Assembly: GCA_020796225.1 (NCBI GenBank) | Contig: CM036755.1 | Coordinates: 63,002,652-63,066,651 of the forward strand | Origin: Arion vulgaris | Taxonomy: Eukaryota; Mollusca; Gastropoda; Stylommatophora; Arionidae | DNA length: 64,000 nucleotides | Direction of reading: 5' to 3' | Part shown: piece by piece, positions 43,640 through 53,699 of the stretch | Layout of the letters: each line of letters starts with the position of its first letter | Numbering within the stretch: position 1 is the stretch's first letter | Position numbers and translations under genes: made by a program | The notes under the pieces: model-generated | The model's database searches: none | Seen by the model: the letters and a program-made list of their open reading frames with translations, nothing else | What the model was told of the DNA's origin: nothing

Positions 43640-43935
43640 TCTGATTCATCATCATCATCATCATTGTCCCTTCCGGAACTTGGCTCCCATACAGCATTTC
43701 TGAAAAACTCTCTGTTTTGTGCAAGTTGACCGTCGTCAGCAACAGTCATTCTCGGATCGTCAATGACTACCTGCACCCAATGTCTTCTAGGTCTTCCTCT
43801 CATTATTCTTCCAGGCACTATTCCTTCCAAAATTAATTTCTCTAGGCACTCATGTCGTTTGATGTGTCAGAAATATTTAATTTTCTTTGATTTTATGTTT
43901 TGTAAAAGCCAACTCTCTTTAATATCAAGCTGATA
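43640..43935 (-). mobile_element. LINE 3-prime end (type A-related)
   Basis: Minus strand: LILEGIVPGRIMRGRPRRHW, VQVVIDDPRMTVADDGQLAQ, NREFFRNAVWEPSSGRDN followed by a (GAT)n tail. The sister copy at 48.4 kb has the same DDLRMTAAD-GQL wording. Confidence 0.82.
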
Positions 43936-44284
43936 CAGAACAATTTGTTAGATATATGGTTCTGATTAGAATATGATAATCAACTTAGACAAAATCTGAA
44001 GTAATTGACATTCGCTAGAGATGAAAGCACTACTATTATCTCAGATCTGCAAGCATCAAATTTAAAGATCTGGGTAGAATCATTTCAATAAATGGAAGAA
44101 TAGTTAACGTAATCTAACAAAAATGCAATAAAGAAAATCAAATCATGTGACAAATGGCAACACTTTTGAAATGCAAATATATTACCATGAACACTAAAAG
44201 AGCATCATACAGCACGATATTTCTCATAACATTATGTTAGCAGTTGCACATTTTCTGACCAAATGCCATAACAAATGAGGAGCT

Positions 44285-44600
44285 TTTGAAACTAACAGAC
44301 TGTGCATCCTTGAGACCATCATTAAGAGATGAAGATGGAGGTGGTTTGGACATGTATGTCGTATGCCAGTGGGGGCATTGGCTAGGACATTTCTCAGATG
44401 GACCACGGATGGGAAGAGAAGGCCTGGACGTACAAAGGAAACATGAAGAAGAACGGTGGAGAGAGTCGAAGGAGTGTGACCTGACGTGGGATACGGTTGG
44501 TAGAAAGGCAGCAGCACGGCAACAATGGAAGTCTCTTGTGGAAGCATTATGTATCAATCAAGACACGAAGATGATATAGATATGTTATCAGTGTCAAATC
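44285..44600 (+). mobile_element. LINE 3-prime end (type B)
   Basis: In mixed frames: RRWRWFGHVCRMPVGALART and GRPRKET are recognisable in the DNA, then SDLTWDTVGRKAAARQQWKS and LVEALCINQDTK. A frame near 44286-44579 stays open but starts in the wrong phase. Confidence 0.78.
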
Positions 44601-44614
44601 TGGACGTTGATATC

Positions 44615-44948
44615 AAATGATAGAAGAAAACTATTCACGGCAAAGATGAAGTGTATACGCAGAATGCTGGGAGTATCAAGAAAAGAGCGTTTTCGGATTT
44701 AAGACATCAGAAGAAAAGTGTGTACAACATCAGTACTGAACTTCATCACACACATTAGTGGTTCGGGCACATAAGCAGACTACCAACATATAGTGTGTCT
44801 CAAAAAGCAGTGCTACTTAGATACAGTAAAGACAAAGCAAAAAAAAAAATGAACTATCAGAAACAACGAAATGATCCGTTCTAGACATCTTCCCTTATCC
44901 TGATGATGTGAGGGAAAACAGGAATAGAAAAAGAAGAAGACGACAATT
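44615..44948 (+). mobile_element. LINE 3-prime end (type C)
   Basis: Reads KMKCIRRMLGVSRKERF, then [32 protein letters not shown], with frame breaks, ending in AAGAAGAAGACGAC. Same type as 9.06 and 49.38 kb. Confidence 0.76.
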
Positions 44949-44955
44949 CAGAATA

Positions 44956-45129
44956 CATCTAAGCAGGGCCGTGCGGTGTATTTTCTCAGCATGATGCATG
45001 TTTTCAAAATGCCGCCCTTAAATGTTTTCCTTAAAATACCCTTCAATTGTAATTTTAATTTTGCTGCTTATTCCGCCCTCCTTACGGCCCCCTCTTTGTA
45101 TCATAGAACGTCACGGCCCTGCATCTAAG
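44956..45129. mobile_element. hAT-like MITE, 158 bp, with 8-bp TSD
   Basis: CATCTAAG at 44956-44963 and 45122-45129 flank an element beginning CAGGGCCGTG and ending CACGGCCCTG, perfect 10-bp inverted ends. An 8-bp duplication and CAGGG termini are hAT superfamily features. No coding capacity. Confidence 0.9.
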
Positions 45130-45399
45130 TCTGACAACAAAGATATCATACTTCGCTTAACTGAAACAATAAAAACATACTTGTATTTTCCTCTAATAAT
45201 TAAACTTTGCATGCCGATTATTTCTTGTTAGTTTTCTTGAAACACTTCTACAAAAGCTACCATATCAGGAAGGTAATACAATAAGAGTTTCAAGGAAACA
45301 GAGCAATATGTTAGATCCAGTCTGACACGATAACTTTAATGATTAATGTGGTCACATAAAACATAAGTCTTAGGGAACACTAACCCGAAACAAATGCTT

Positions 45400-45590
45400 G
45401 CAGAAAACGGATGCATCAGGCCGTAAGGCGCATGACATGGTGCAACGACCCCTCACAATGAGGAGTGGGATAACGGATTCTACTGTCGCCAATCTGCCTC
45501 GGAGATTTAGCCACGCAGTGGGAATGTGAGACCTACCATCAAACTTACTGCTGGAAGAGGTCGGCACAAACGGGAAGCAGAAATCATATG
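45400..45590 (-). mobile_element. SINE family G, body only
   Basis: ATCAGGCCGTAAGGCGC, ACGACCCCTCACAATGAGG, TCGCCAATCTGCCTCGGAG and ATTTAGCCACGCAG match 24241-24360. The tRNA-like head is missing. About 170 bp after it (45590-45760) I recognise nothing. Confidence 0.74.
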
Positions 45591-45784
45591 AATTATATCC
45601 TACAGAGCTGCCTCCAGTGTGCAGACTTGAGAGGAGAGAGGTGGCCCAGTTACACCAGCGTCCAGGACGGACTGTATGACATGGCTGATGGTCTGAGGCA
45701 GATGGCTGCCTTTATTAGAGAATCCGAAATACCACTCTAGTGAGAATGAAGAAGAAGAAGAAACATGTCTGCTAAAAAAACTAC

Positions 45785-46010
45785 CATATCATCATCATCA
45801 TCATCATATATATCGTCCATAGCTAATCTCTTCTTCCGCAACTCCTCCCACCATCTCCCACCCTCCCACATCCTCCAGAATTTATCTCTCTCATAGGCTA
45901 GATGTCACGCTTCTGCAGCCGTCATGTTCAAACCATCAGTTACATCCTGAATTCATCTTCTCCGTAGTCTTCCTCTTCTTCTCTGTGCCGGTCTTCTACA
46001 ATATCAGAAA
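45785..46010 (-). mobile_element. LINE type A 3-prime end
   Basis: + strand (TCA)n at 45786-45806, then AGAATTTATCTCTCTCATAG, CAGCCGTCATGTTCAAACCA, TCAGTTACATCCTGAATTCA and CTTCCTCTTCTTCTC, the antisense of the type A C-terminus. Confidence 0.82.
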
Positions 46011-46239
46011 TGGAATACATCAAATCTCTTAGTCCATGCTTTATGTGACCACATTATTCATAGAAGCTATTGTGTCAGACTGGATCTAAAATAACTCTCT
46101 GCAACGTCCGTACCATGCTCACTAGCTAAGAAATCCATCTAATTTCTCACACATTGGTATAAGCTACATCATTATCACTTGCATGATCAGCAGCTTTTGA
46201 CAGTGAGTTCAGCATTCATGATATTATATATATACATAG

Positions 46240-46510
46240 AAATATAAAAATGAAAATCGTTGCACAACCTTCAGAGGACGTCGCCATAAACCAAAATAGA
46301 CGAGTCCTTTATTTTCTAATCACCACTTATACGTTCAATAGTTTGCCATTGCTTTCTGAACGGTGAGGTCTATTTTTACTGTTCGTTACCATGGAAATAT
46401 ATTTGCTTCCGAACTGCCCGCCGCGGAGTTTGAACTTCGTAGACCTGGGTTGTGATCAAGCTCACAACCACTTAACTCTAACAATACGAACTTGACAAAC
46501 TATTCTTCTT
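46240..46510 (-). mobile_element. SINE family B with partial head
   Basis: Antisense: AAAATGAAAATCGTTGC, CACCACTTATACGTTCAATA, GCTTTCTGAACGGTGAGG, TTCCGAACTGCCCGCCGCGG, then GAGTTTGAACTTCG (B box antisense). Confidence 0.82.
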
Positions 46511-46755
46511 CTTCGAACGATCCATATTAAACACTTGTTAACCACTCTTTGTGATTTGTGTGTGATCTGAGCCTAAGACCGATTGCACGTTGTGCCAGTT
46601 ATGCTCCTACAAGAAGGCCAGCGCATTCGTTTTCTGTGATGCTTTTTATTTACTAGGGTAGCTTCAATAGGCCCTACATCAGTCACCTCTTACGATATGC
46701 CTTGTAGGTTACAGTGGTACTATTATTTGCTTCCTTTGTGGGCCCCGGCACTACA
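46510..46755 (-). mobile_element. SINE family E copy
   Basis: Antisense: CTTCTTCGAACGATCC, CACTTGTTAACCACTCTTTG, TGATCTGAGCCTAAGACCG, GCCTTGTAGGTTACAGTGG and GGGCCCCGGCAC. Confidence 0.8.
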
Positions 46756-46784
46756 CAGGCGACAAACTATTCAATTTATCAATT

Positions 46785-46868
46785 TACCAACAAATCACTC
46801 CACGAACTAAAACCAACAAATCACTCACAATTAAACCAACAAATCACTCACGAACTAAAACATTAAAG
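46785..46868 (+). repeat. About 26-bp tandem repeat, 3 copies
   Basis: Unit CCAACAAATCACTCACGAAC plus TAAAA, with small variants. Confidence 0.8.
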
Positions 46869-46914
46869 AACAACATTCACTGACCATTTTGTTGTACATA
46901 ATTCTTTATAGAAT

Positions 46915-47125
46915 ATAATAGCCCACCTGCCCAGCGTGTTCGTAGCGTGTTAGACTGCGGGTGACTAGCCCTCTGTGTGTGCGGGTTCAATTCCGAGGGC
47001 TGGCAGTAAAGCCATAGGTCCCCCAGATTCACGGTGTTCGTGGCACCGAACCGAAGGGTTACGATGTCTATGGTACCGAGCCGAAGAGCTGAAAGCTCAA
47101 GTGCTTCTAGATCAGAAAAAAAAAT
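46915..47125 (+). mobile_element. SINE family C copy with A-rich tail
   Basis: CCACCTGCCCAGCGTGTTCG, GCGGGTTCAATTCCGAGG (B box), CACGGTGTTCGTGGCACCG, AGAGCTGAAAGCTCAAGTGC then an A-run and AATAATAAT. Confidence 0.86.
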
Positions 47126-47139
47126 ATAGTAATAATAAT

Positions 47140-47545
47140 AATTTGATCTCGTACCGTTGTACGTTACATAAGGCCTGCAAGCAATTTCTCCATACCGCTC
47201 TATTTTGGGCATAGCACTCAACCTCCTCCATGGAACTGACCGATATTTCCTGTCTATCTCAGCAAAGTTCGTTTCAGGGTCTCCTTAGGCGGTCCTCTCT
47301 TTCTTGAACCCTTTGCGTTCCACTTCAATGCCTGCTTTGATAATCGTTGATCATTTCTTCTCAAGGTGTGTCCAACATATCTCCATCTTCTCTTTCTTAT
47401 AACAGTTGTCACTAGTGGTTGACCAGATATTTTTCTGATTTCATCACTTATCTTGAATTCGTTCCATTTTATGTCCATTATTTTAGAAATTTTATTATAG
47501 ATTATAGAAGTATTTATTGAACGTTCTCCATCCAAAAATTTATTC
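47140..47545 (-). mobile_element. LINE 3-prime end (type E)
   Basis: Minus strand: [73 protein letters not shown]. An 80- to 90-residue open segment of LINE C-terminus. Other copies: 17.33, 48.69, 59.69, 60.46 and 62.58 kb. Confidence 0.86.
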
Positions 47546-47592
47546 TAAATAGCGCGCAAAAATATGGTTTTGGTAGGTGTATACTAAGAGTT

Positions 47593-47827
47593 GTGGGTGT
47601 CTGTAGCTTAAGCGGAAGTGAGGTCAATCACAACCAGGTGTCTGGTTCAAACTCCGCGGCAGGCAGTTTGGAAGCAGATGTGTTTCTGGGATTTTGGCAG
47701 ACCTCACCGTTCAGAAAGCAATAATTAACTACTGAACTTATAAGTGTTGCCTAGAAAAATCAACGACTCGTTTACTGGGGTTGATGGCTACGTCCTATAA
47801 AGGAAATTGCCACGATTTTCATTTTTC
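47593..47827 (+). mobile_element. SINE family B, full length, with 12-bp TSD
   Basis: ATACTAAGAGTT at 47581-47592 and 47828-47839 flank GTGGGTGTCTGTAGCTTAAG (A box region), CTGGTTCAAACTCCGC (B box), the body and the end GATTTTCATTT. Just after the right duplication, AAGCTACAGACGCCCACATT (47840-47859) is an inverted head of another family B copy. Confidence 0.9.
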
Positions 47828-47860
47828 ATACTAAGAGTTAAGCTACAGACGCCCACATTC

Positions 47861-48398
47861 TATATATATATAATGTGTCTGTGTATGTGTGTACATACAT
47901 AAATATACATATATAAACATATCATGACCCAATGACATCTTCAACTACATATTCTAAGTGTTTTTCACAAAGACTATCATTGTTTTTTTAATTTATTTCT
48001 TGTCACGTAGTTGTTAAGTTGTTCAAGATGATATTCTGAGTTTTGTCATCATCTGCTCCAACTTCTGTTTACTTATCAACTCTTTCTTTCCGGTCTCTTT
48101 CCTTCCAGTTAAAGAGCTGTTTATCTAATGGTAAAAATATGTAGCATAGTCATCGTTTTTTCAAGAGTCTCGTGACAGCCAATTAAGTTGAGTTTAAACG
48201 TCCTTGTTGTGACTAGCACACACTTCATCAAAGGGATATCCTTCCTTCCTTTTGTTCGTTTGAAATCGTGTCTACATTTGCAATTGTGTTTTATTTTGCG
48301 TGTATAAGTCACTGTCTTTTATATTTGATAAAGAGATATTTTTGAAAGTAAGTAAACTTATTTTAAAAGAGATATTTGGGAAAAATAGTTAATTTAGA
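47861..48398 (+). other. Unassigned AT-rich sequence
   Basis: Contains (TA)/(CATA) simple sequence at 47865-47925. No gene or RNA recognised. Confidence 0.5.
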
Positions 48399-48399
48399 A

Positions 48400-48615
48400 C
48401 AAATCATCAAGTAGCTTGTCTGTTCCGGAACATGGCGCCCATGACAGCAGTACTGAAAAACGCTGTTTTGTGTAAGTTGACCGATGTCAGCAGCAGTCAT
48501 TCTCAGATCGTCAATGACATCTTGCACACATAGTCTTCTAGGTCTTCCTCTCGTTCTTCTTTCTGGCATCTTTCCCTCCCAAATTGTCTTCTCTAGGCAC
48601 TCATGTCATAAAACG
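48400..48615 (-). mobile_element. LINE 3-prime end (type A-related)
   Basis: Minus strand: KMPERRTRGRPRRLCVQDVI, DDLRMTAADIGQLTQN. Same variant as 43.64-43.93 kb. Confidence 0.8.
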
Positions 48616-48689
48616 AATTCTTAAAATGAATTCATAATATGGTATGAAATCAGAATGTTTTCTGGCTAAATACTAGTAAAAACTTTAAA

Positions 48690-49055
48690 AAAAAAAAAGA
48701 GATATGTTAGACACACTCTGAGAAGAAACGATCAAAGCAAGCGTTGAAGACGGAGACAAGTGGTTCAAGAAGGATAGGTAATTAATAGCAACAACTGTTA
48801 TTTAAAAAAAAAAAGAAATATGCTAGACAAACTCTGAGAATAAATGATCAAAGCAAGCATTGAAGTGAGAAACAAATGGTTAAAGAAGAAGAGGATGTCC
48901 TAGAGAAACCCTGATATAAATAAGAACTTTACTGAGAGAGGCAAGAAATGTGTAACTTAATTCCATAGAAGAGATTGAACGAGTTGCCTAGGTAAGAGCG
49001 TAATGGAAAAATTGCTTGCAGATTCTCTATTACACATAACGTGCAAGAGAAATAC
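48690..49055 (+). mobile_element. Two LINE type E 3-prime ends in tandem
   Basis: GAGATATGTTAGACACACTC...CAAAGCAAGCGTTGAAG (48700-48770) and again GAAATATGCTAGACAAACTC...CAAAGCAAGCATTGAAG (48815-48870), the second continuing to CTTGCAGATTCTCTATTACA. Each is preceded by an A-run (48688-48698, 48800-48812). Confidence 0.72.
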
Positions 49056-49074
49056 AATATTCCCTTGGAACTGA

Positions 49075-49342
49075 CTATTTTAAAAATTGACATAACAAAC
49101 ATAACAAAAGATATTTTTTTATCAACGCAGAGAAATTAGAAAATGTGAACAGTTTTGAGTATCTTTGTTCAATGTTAACAACAGATGGAAATGGGATGAA
49201 GGAAATTCAAAGAAGAACAAAAATGGCTTTACAAAACCTTAGCAGATAAAAATCAGTATGGAATTGAACTGATAGGAAAACAAAGATCAGAACGCTAAGT
49301 GCATGCATATTACCAGTGGGACCGTATGGGTGTGAAATATGG
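49075..49342 (+). mobile_element. LINE type A internal fragment
   Basis: Matches 35185-35400 of the large LINE: ATCAACGCAGAGAAATTAGA, GTGAACAGTTTTGAGTATCT, ACAACAGATGGAAATGGGAT, GTATGGGTGTGAAATATGGA. Joined abruptly to a type C tail. Confidence 0.84.
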
Positions 49343-49745
49343 ACAAGATGAAATCCTTCAGGAGTGGAGTCTCAGGTCAGCCCACATACAATTGGGTACA
49401 AGAGTATCTACGCAGAATGCTGGGTGTATCAAGAAGAGACCGGTTGAGAAATGAAGACATCAGGAAAAAGTGGGTACAACATCAGTACTAGACCATCAAG
49501 AAGCAACAAATTAAATGGTTCGGCCACGTAAGCAGATTACAAACAGACAGTTCACCTCAAAGAGCAATGCTGCTCCGATACAATGGGACAAAGCAAAAGG
49601 CCGGCCACGCAAAAAGATGGACCTCAGAGATAACAGAGGCACGAAAGACACTATCTACGAAGCGCATACAAGGCCCGTTTTAGAAACCTCTTCTGACCTG
49701 ACGTTGTGAGGCAAACAGGATTGGAGAAAGAAAGAAAAGACAAGA
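49343..49745 (+). mobile_element. LINE 3-prime end (type C)
   Basis: Reads [55 protein letters not shown] (shift) KRWTSEITEARKTLSTKRIQ. The best preserved type C copy. Ends GAGAAAGAAAGAAAAGACAAG. Confidence 0.85.
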
Positions 49746-50124
49746 AGATAACTACGAAATAAAGGCGATCGACGTAATGTTGACCACATCCCATAATGTA
49801 TACCGCTAGTCAACGATAAATGCTTGTCTAATACTGTATTTACCAATATACCTAATGGTAACAAAACAGCATTAGAAATGTTTAAAACTAGCTTAGATTT
49901 ACAATTCAAATATATCCATTTATAATGTAGACAAAACAACAGTTAGATAATCAAATCAAATAAATAAAAATATAAACGAAGAAATGTATTTGAGTAGACT
50001 ACAAATATTATGTTTATGCTCTCCTCCTTCAATACAACTTGTCTGTCGAAGATCTTACATGTGTTCTTATCAAATACTATCTCTAGCAAAGAATTTTTAT
50101 ACACAGTGTCAACAAGAGAATATG

Positions 50125-50385
50125 AGCACCATCATCCAAAAGAGACGCTGGAAATGGATCGGACATGTGATACGTATGAAGACTAACTCTGTTTACGAAA
50201 ACTGCAACAAACTGGACAGAGGATAGTAAACAAATACGGGGATGACCCAAAACGACCTGAATGAGAAGAGTAGAACAAAGACTGAAGGAAATGATTCACA
50301 GCCGGAACACGATATATAGAAGGAGGACAAGAATAGAGAAGAATGGTGTGCATTGTTGATACATTAATCATAAGGGACGTCATAG
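50125..50385 (+). mobile_element. LINE 3-prime end (type B)
   Basis: Reads STIIQKRRWKWIGHVIRMKT, NSVYENCNKLDRG, then out-of-frame blocks of the type B tail. (GA)n follows at 50388-50421. Confidence 0.76.
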
Positions 50386-50387
50386 AT

Positions 50388-50421
<34 letters not shown>
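50388..50421 (+). repeat. (GA)n microsatellite
   Basis: About 16 uninterrupted GA dinucleotides directly after a LINE tail. Confidence 0.95.
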
Positions 50422-50423
<2 letters not shown>

Positions 50424-50500
50424 ATAAACATTAATACACTACTTCACAATGTAAAAGATGAAATATCAGACACGGATAATGCTGTAAATGTAAACAATCT

Positions 50501-50594
50501 GTGTGGTCATCATCACCCGTGATGGACGAGCATCAAATGATTTTATGTAGTTCTAATGATGATAATACTTTTCCATCACGGGTGATGATCACAC
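50501..50594. repeat. 94-bp foldback with 22-bp arms
   Basis: CATCATCACCCGTGATGGA (left, to 50525) and TCCATCACGGGTGATGATCA (right, from 50572) are reverse complements around a 45-base loop. GTGTG/CACAC extends both ends with one slip. It could be a tiny TIR element or a stable RNA hairpin. Confidence 0.85.
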
Positions 50595-50644
50595 AATTTT
50601 CATCCAAGGGAATGAGTTGCGTTATGTTTGTCATGTGTGCTGTA

Positions 50645-50885
50645 GATGACTAGTGAGCCCGATCTCTCTTTCTTTGCCTACAGGTGCATGGCCAACAATC
50701 ATGCCATCCCTCCTATCTCTAGCTATTCTCCTAGCCTCGCCTTCTTCTTTAATTTTGATCTCCGCCAAATCTCGTCCCATGTATTTCTAGTCCTCTTTCG
50801 TGTCCTGCGGTTCAGGCAAGGACCTTGTAATTCTGGTTTGCAAATGTGTCCTATCCAGCCAGTCTTTAACCTGTTTTAACCTGGA
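50645..50885 (-). mobile_element. LINE 3-prime end (type G)
   Basis: Antisense blocks CTATCTCTAGCTATTCTCC, CCCATGTATTTCTAGTCC and TGTGTCCTATCCAGCCAG mirror the type G tail at 23.5 kb. Confidence 0.72.
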
Positions 50886-51093
50886 GAGAGTGCCAAAGGA
50901 TTTCATCGAGTTGTTGAGTGTGTCTTTGAATCGCTTTTACTGACCACCCTGTGAGTGTTTACCACTATGCAGCTCACCATAGTTCGAATAGTGATATAGC
51001 TAAGTGTCGGGTTGTGAATGAAATATGAAATGAAATACGTTGTACGAAATACGCCACAAAACGATTTTTGTGGTTAATATTCTTCCTCTTCTT

Positions 51094-51098
51094 CTTCT

Positions 51099-51132
<34 letters not shown>
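51094..51132 (+). repeat. (CT)n(CG)n compound microsatellite
   Basis: A CT run of about 15 repeats passes directly into CGCGCGCGCGCG, a potential Z-DNA-forming tract, unusual in this AT-rich window. Confidence 0.95.
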
Positions 51133-51359
51133 ATCACCTAAAAGACCGATGTACGAGATCTCTCCATAAATTTATTCATGTGGAAATCTGATTCATGTAG
51201 CCTTAGCATAGGTGGGTGTCGTCACATCTTCAGCACCATTTGGAGCTCTGGTGCTTATACTTCGGCGATGTGTCCGGATTCAGTCAACGTTCACTGGGTT
51301 CGCTCACCGTTAGCCTTTGGCTGTCCCCAGCCGACCTGCAAGGCAGCAGGTTGACTTCT

Positions 51360-51490
51360 ACACAATTAGGACATGTGCATCCGATTTCAGCTAAACCTCC
51401 TGAGTCGCCTCTTACGACATGCGTGGCAGGTAACAGTGGTTCTATTCTTTACACCTCAAATTTGGGCCCCGGTAACCACTCAGGCGGAGC
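51360..51490 (-). mobile_element. SINE family D, partial
   Basis: Antisense: GTGCATCCGATTTCAGCTAA, CGCCTCTTACGACATGCGTG, GCAGGTAACAGTGGTTCTAT, AATTTGGGCCCCGGTAACC. The 130 bp before it (51225-51360) is not recognised. Confidence 0.78.
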
Positions 51491-51504
51491 CTTCTTCCTC
51501 TTTT

Positions 51505-51905
51505 GTGGTTACACTGCTATCGGGTTGTTGCACAGTGTCGTGGTTTTCTGTTTTTTGTCTTGTACTGTTCTGATGGCTTGGATGATTGCTATTTTTACCC
51601 TTAAACAGGATTCTGCAACGCCATCTAACCACTTTTTGTTGTTCTTCCTCTCACCTTCTTTCCTGATGTTCTGTTGTAGAAGACTTTGTATACTGTGGAG
51701 TTGGATGCGTTCTTATTAAGTGGCCAAACCACTTCATTCTTTGTTTCTCAATGTAATTCAATCAAAGTTTGTTTCTTATGCTGATGTTGGTGACTGTCTT
51801 TTCTGGTGTTATTAGTAACTTTTCACGGGCACCGCATTTTACATGTAGTTATTTTTTGCAACTGCGCTTTGCTCATTGTCCATGTTTGGCTCTGGTAACA
51901 CAAAG
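51505..51905 (-). mobile_element. LINE 3-prime end (type D)
   Basis: + strand blocks TTGTCTTGTACTGTTCTGAT, AAGTGGCCAAACCACTTCAT and TTGGTGACTGTCTTTTCTGG are the antisense of 17.85-18.25 kb, ending TGTTTGGCTCTGGTAACAC. Confidence 0.78.
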
Positions 51906-52014
51906 TAAGTATGAAATTGTTTGTGGTGAATATACCTGCTAAATGGTGGTAATCAAGATATGGAATAACAATTAAAGCAATATATATATTTGTGCAATCT
52001 GGATAACATGTCTA

Positions 52015-52235
52015 AAAGTCTAAAGCCGACTAAGTGACTTCTTTGCACCGGGTTTTACACCATATGATTTGGCCCGTCTACATAGAAATGGCACGACTCT
52101 ACCGAGAGTATTGCACAAAAACGAACTCCGTAGCTCTAGCAAGACTCCTAGTGGTCTATGGAAAAAATTCACCTGTGAACAGAATGGCACGGCTCAGATT
52201 CGAACCATCGACCTTCGCAACGCAAGGCAGAGTAG
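52015..52235 (-). mobile_element. SINE family A with tRNA-like head
   Basis: Antisense: CTTCTTTGCACCGGGTTTTA, ACCGAGAGTATTGCACAAAA, TAGCTCTAGCAAGACTCC, CTCAGATTCGAACCATCGAC (B box antisense). Confidence 0.82.
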
Positions 52236-52319
52236 ATAAACTGTACTGTTCAAGAAGGAATCTGGAAAAAATGCCCATAATTCTTTTCAGACCATAGGAT
52301 GTGAAGTGACTCTCACTTT

Positions 52320-52468
52320 CTGCTTCTAAATCCATGTACGCAGAAGGTAGGAGAAATAATTATTTTCCTTACATGTGAAACGTGACGAGTAGGATTGAAC
52401 CGGCAACCCTTGTGTGTCCGAGTCGCTAGGCAAACGTTTGGGCATTACGCTAATCCGCCTCACCACAA
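52320..52468 (-). mobile_element. tRNA-derived SINE head (family H, single copy seen)
   Basis: Minus strand from about 52465: GGTGAGGCGGATTAGCGTAA (A-box-like), GGGTTGCCGGTTCAATCC (B-box-like), then ACTCGTCACG. Spacing of about 55 bases between boxes suits a pol III promoter. No second copy was spotted. Confidence 0.55.
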
Positions 52469-52470
52469 CA

Positions 52471-53005
52471 AGCACTGCTCATAGGCGTTCTCACGTATAT
52501 GTTGGATAAGTTGGACACAGTCATAGGCGTTGGCAAGTCGGGGGAAGTGCTCTTCTCCTTGGAAAATCGCTTCTTGATAAATCTATTTGTTGCGAATTTG
52601 TTCTTCTCCATTTCTACTAAGTAAAGTATCAAGTATATTATATTTTTCCTTCTGCAACCCCTCCCCTTCTCCCTTTCACTCCCATGGACAAAAATTTATG
52701 TTGACGCCCATGGCACAGCTCCATATAGATCGTCGTTTACAAAGTTAACTTAAAGTGGATAGCTCTCCCAATTTAGATCACAGGGAATTGTAATTATTTC
52801 AATTTAGTTCCTGGTTTGTGACACACAAAATATTGTTGAATAAATAAGTGACGCTTTTAATATACTTCTCATTTCGTGTTAGAAGCAGTTTAAGAGTGAT
52901 ATCAGTTTGTCAACTTGTGTTCTGTGGATTCGGTTACTATGTTGTAACTGGAACAACTCGTGCATGAACCAAAGGTAACTAATAACTATTTAGAATATAA
53001 GTTGT
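52471..53005 (+). other. Unassigned sequence
   Basis: AT-rich; no gene or known element recognised. Confidence 0.5.
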
Positions 53006-53006
53006 A

Positions 53007-53007
<1 letters not shown>

Positions 53008-53045
<38 letters not shown>

Positions 53046-53540
53046 CTTTTTAACTCGGATTGGGCATAGGCCCTCAAGCAACTCATGCCACATCTTCCTA
53101 TCTCTAGCTATCTCCTGCAGCTTTGTTTGTTTGTTTGTTAAGTAGGGGATTAAAGCCTCTTTAAGCCAAGGCACGTCCCTTTCAACCTAAAGCGAATCTT
53201 TTATTGGTTATATCAGAGCGTGTAGGCCAACAAATTATTGTTGATCTCTGCCTCCAAATCCCGTCTCCATTTTTCCCGGCCTCCCCTTCTTTCGCTGTCC
53301 CTGCTGGTTCCTGGAAAGGACCCTTCTTGTTACGATATCCCTCATGTTTTCCCAAAGTGTGTCCTATACAGTGCTAGCATCTTTTCTTAGCCTCTTATTT
53401 CACTGGAATCTGTCTTGTTCTCTAGTAAGTTCCTCATTTGTGACCCTATCATACCATCTCAGTTGCTCTATTCTGCGCAGACACCAGTTGATTGTTTGCA
53501 ATTAATGCATTATTATTTTAGCTAGTCTCCATGTTTATGA
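53008..53540 (-). mobile_element. LINE 3-prime end (type G), beginning with (CT)n
   Basis: (CT)n at 53008-53042, then antisense type G blocks GGGCATAGGCCCTCAAGCAA, CATCTTCCTATCTCTAGCT, AAATCCCGTCTCCATTTTTC and CTTCTTTCGCTGTCCCTGC. A foreign 100-bp segment (about 53125-53230, AAGCCTCTTTAAGCCAAGGC) interrupts it. Confidence 0.8.
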
Positions 53541-53699
53541 ACTATACAGCAGAACTGCTTTAACATTAGAGTTAAATATCCGAATTTTTTTTATCTAGAT
53601 TTGATTTCTTTAGACTTCCTTATGTTTCCAAGTACAATGAAAACTCCTCTTGCTTTCTGTAAGTTGTAATCATATTTTGTATATATATATGGAACTGCA

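Noticed and set aside
44964..45121. Small protein-coding exon in the GC-rich ends of this segment
   Set aside because: The 8-bp duplication and perfect inverted ends identify it as a MITE.
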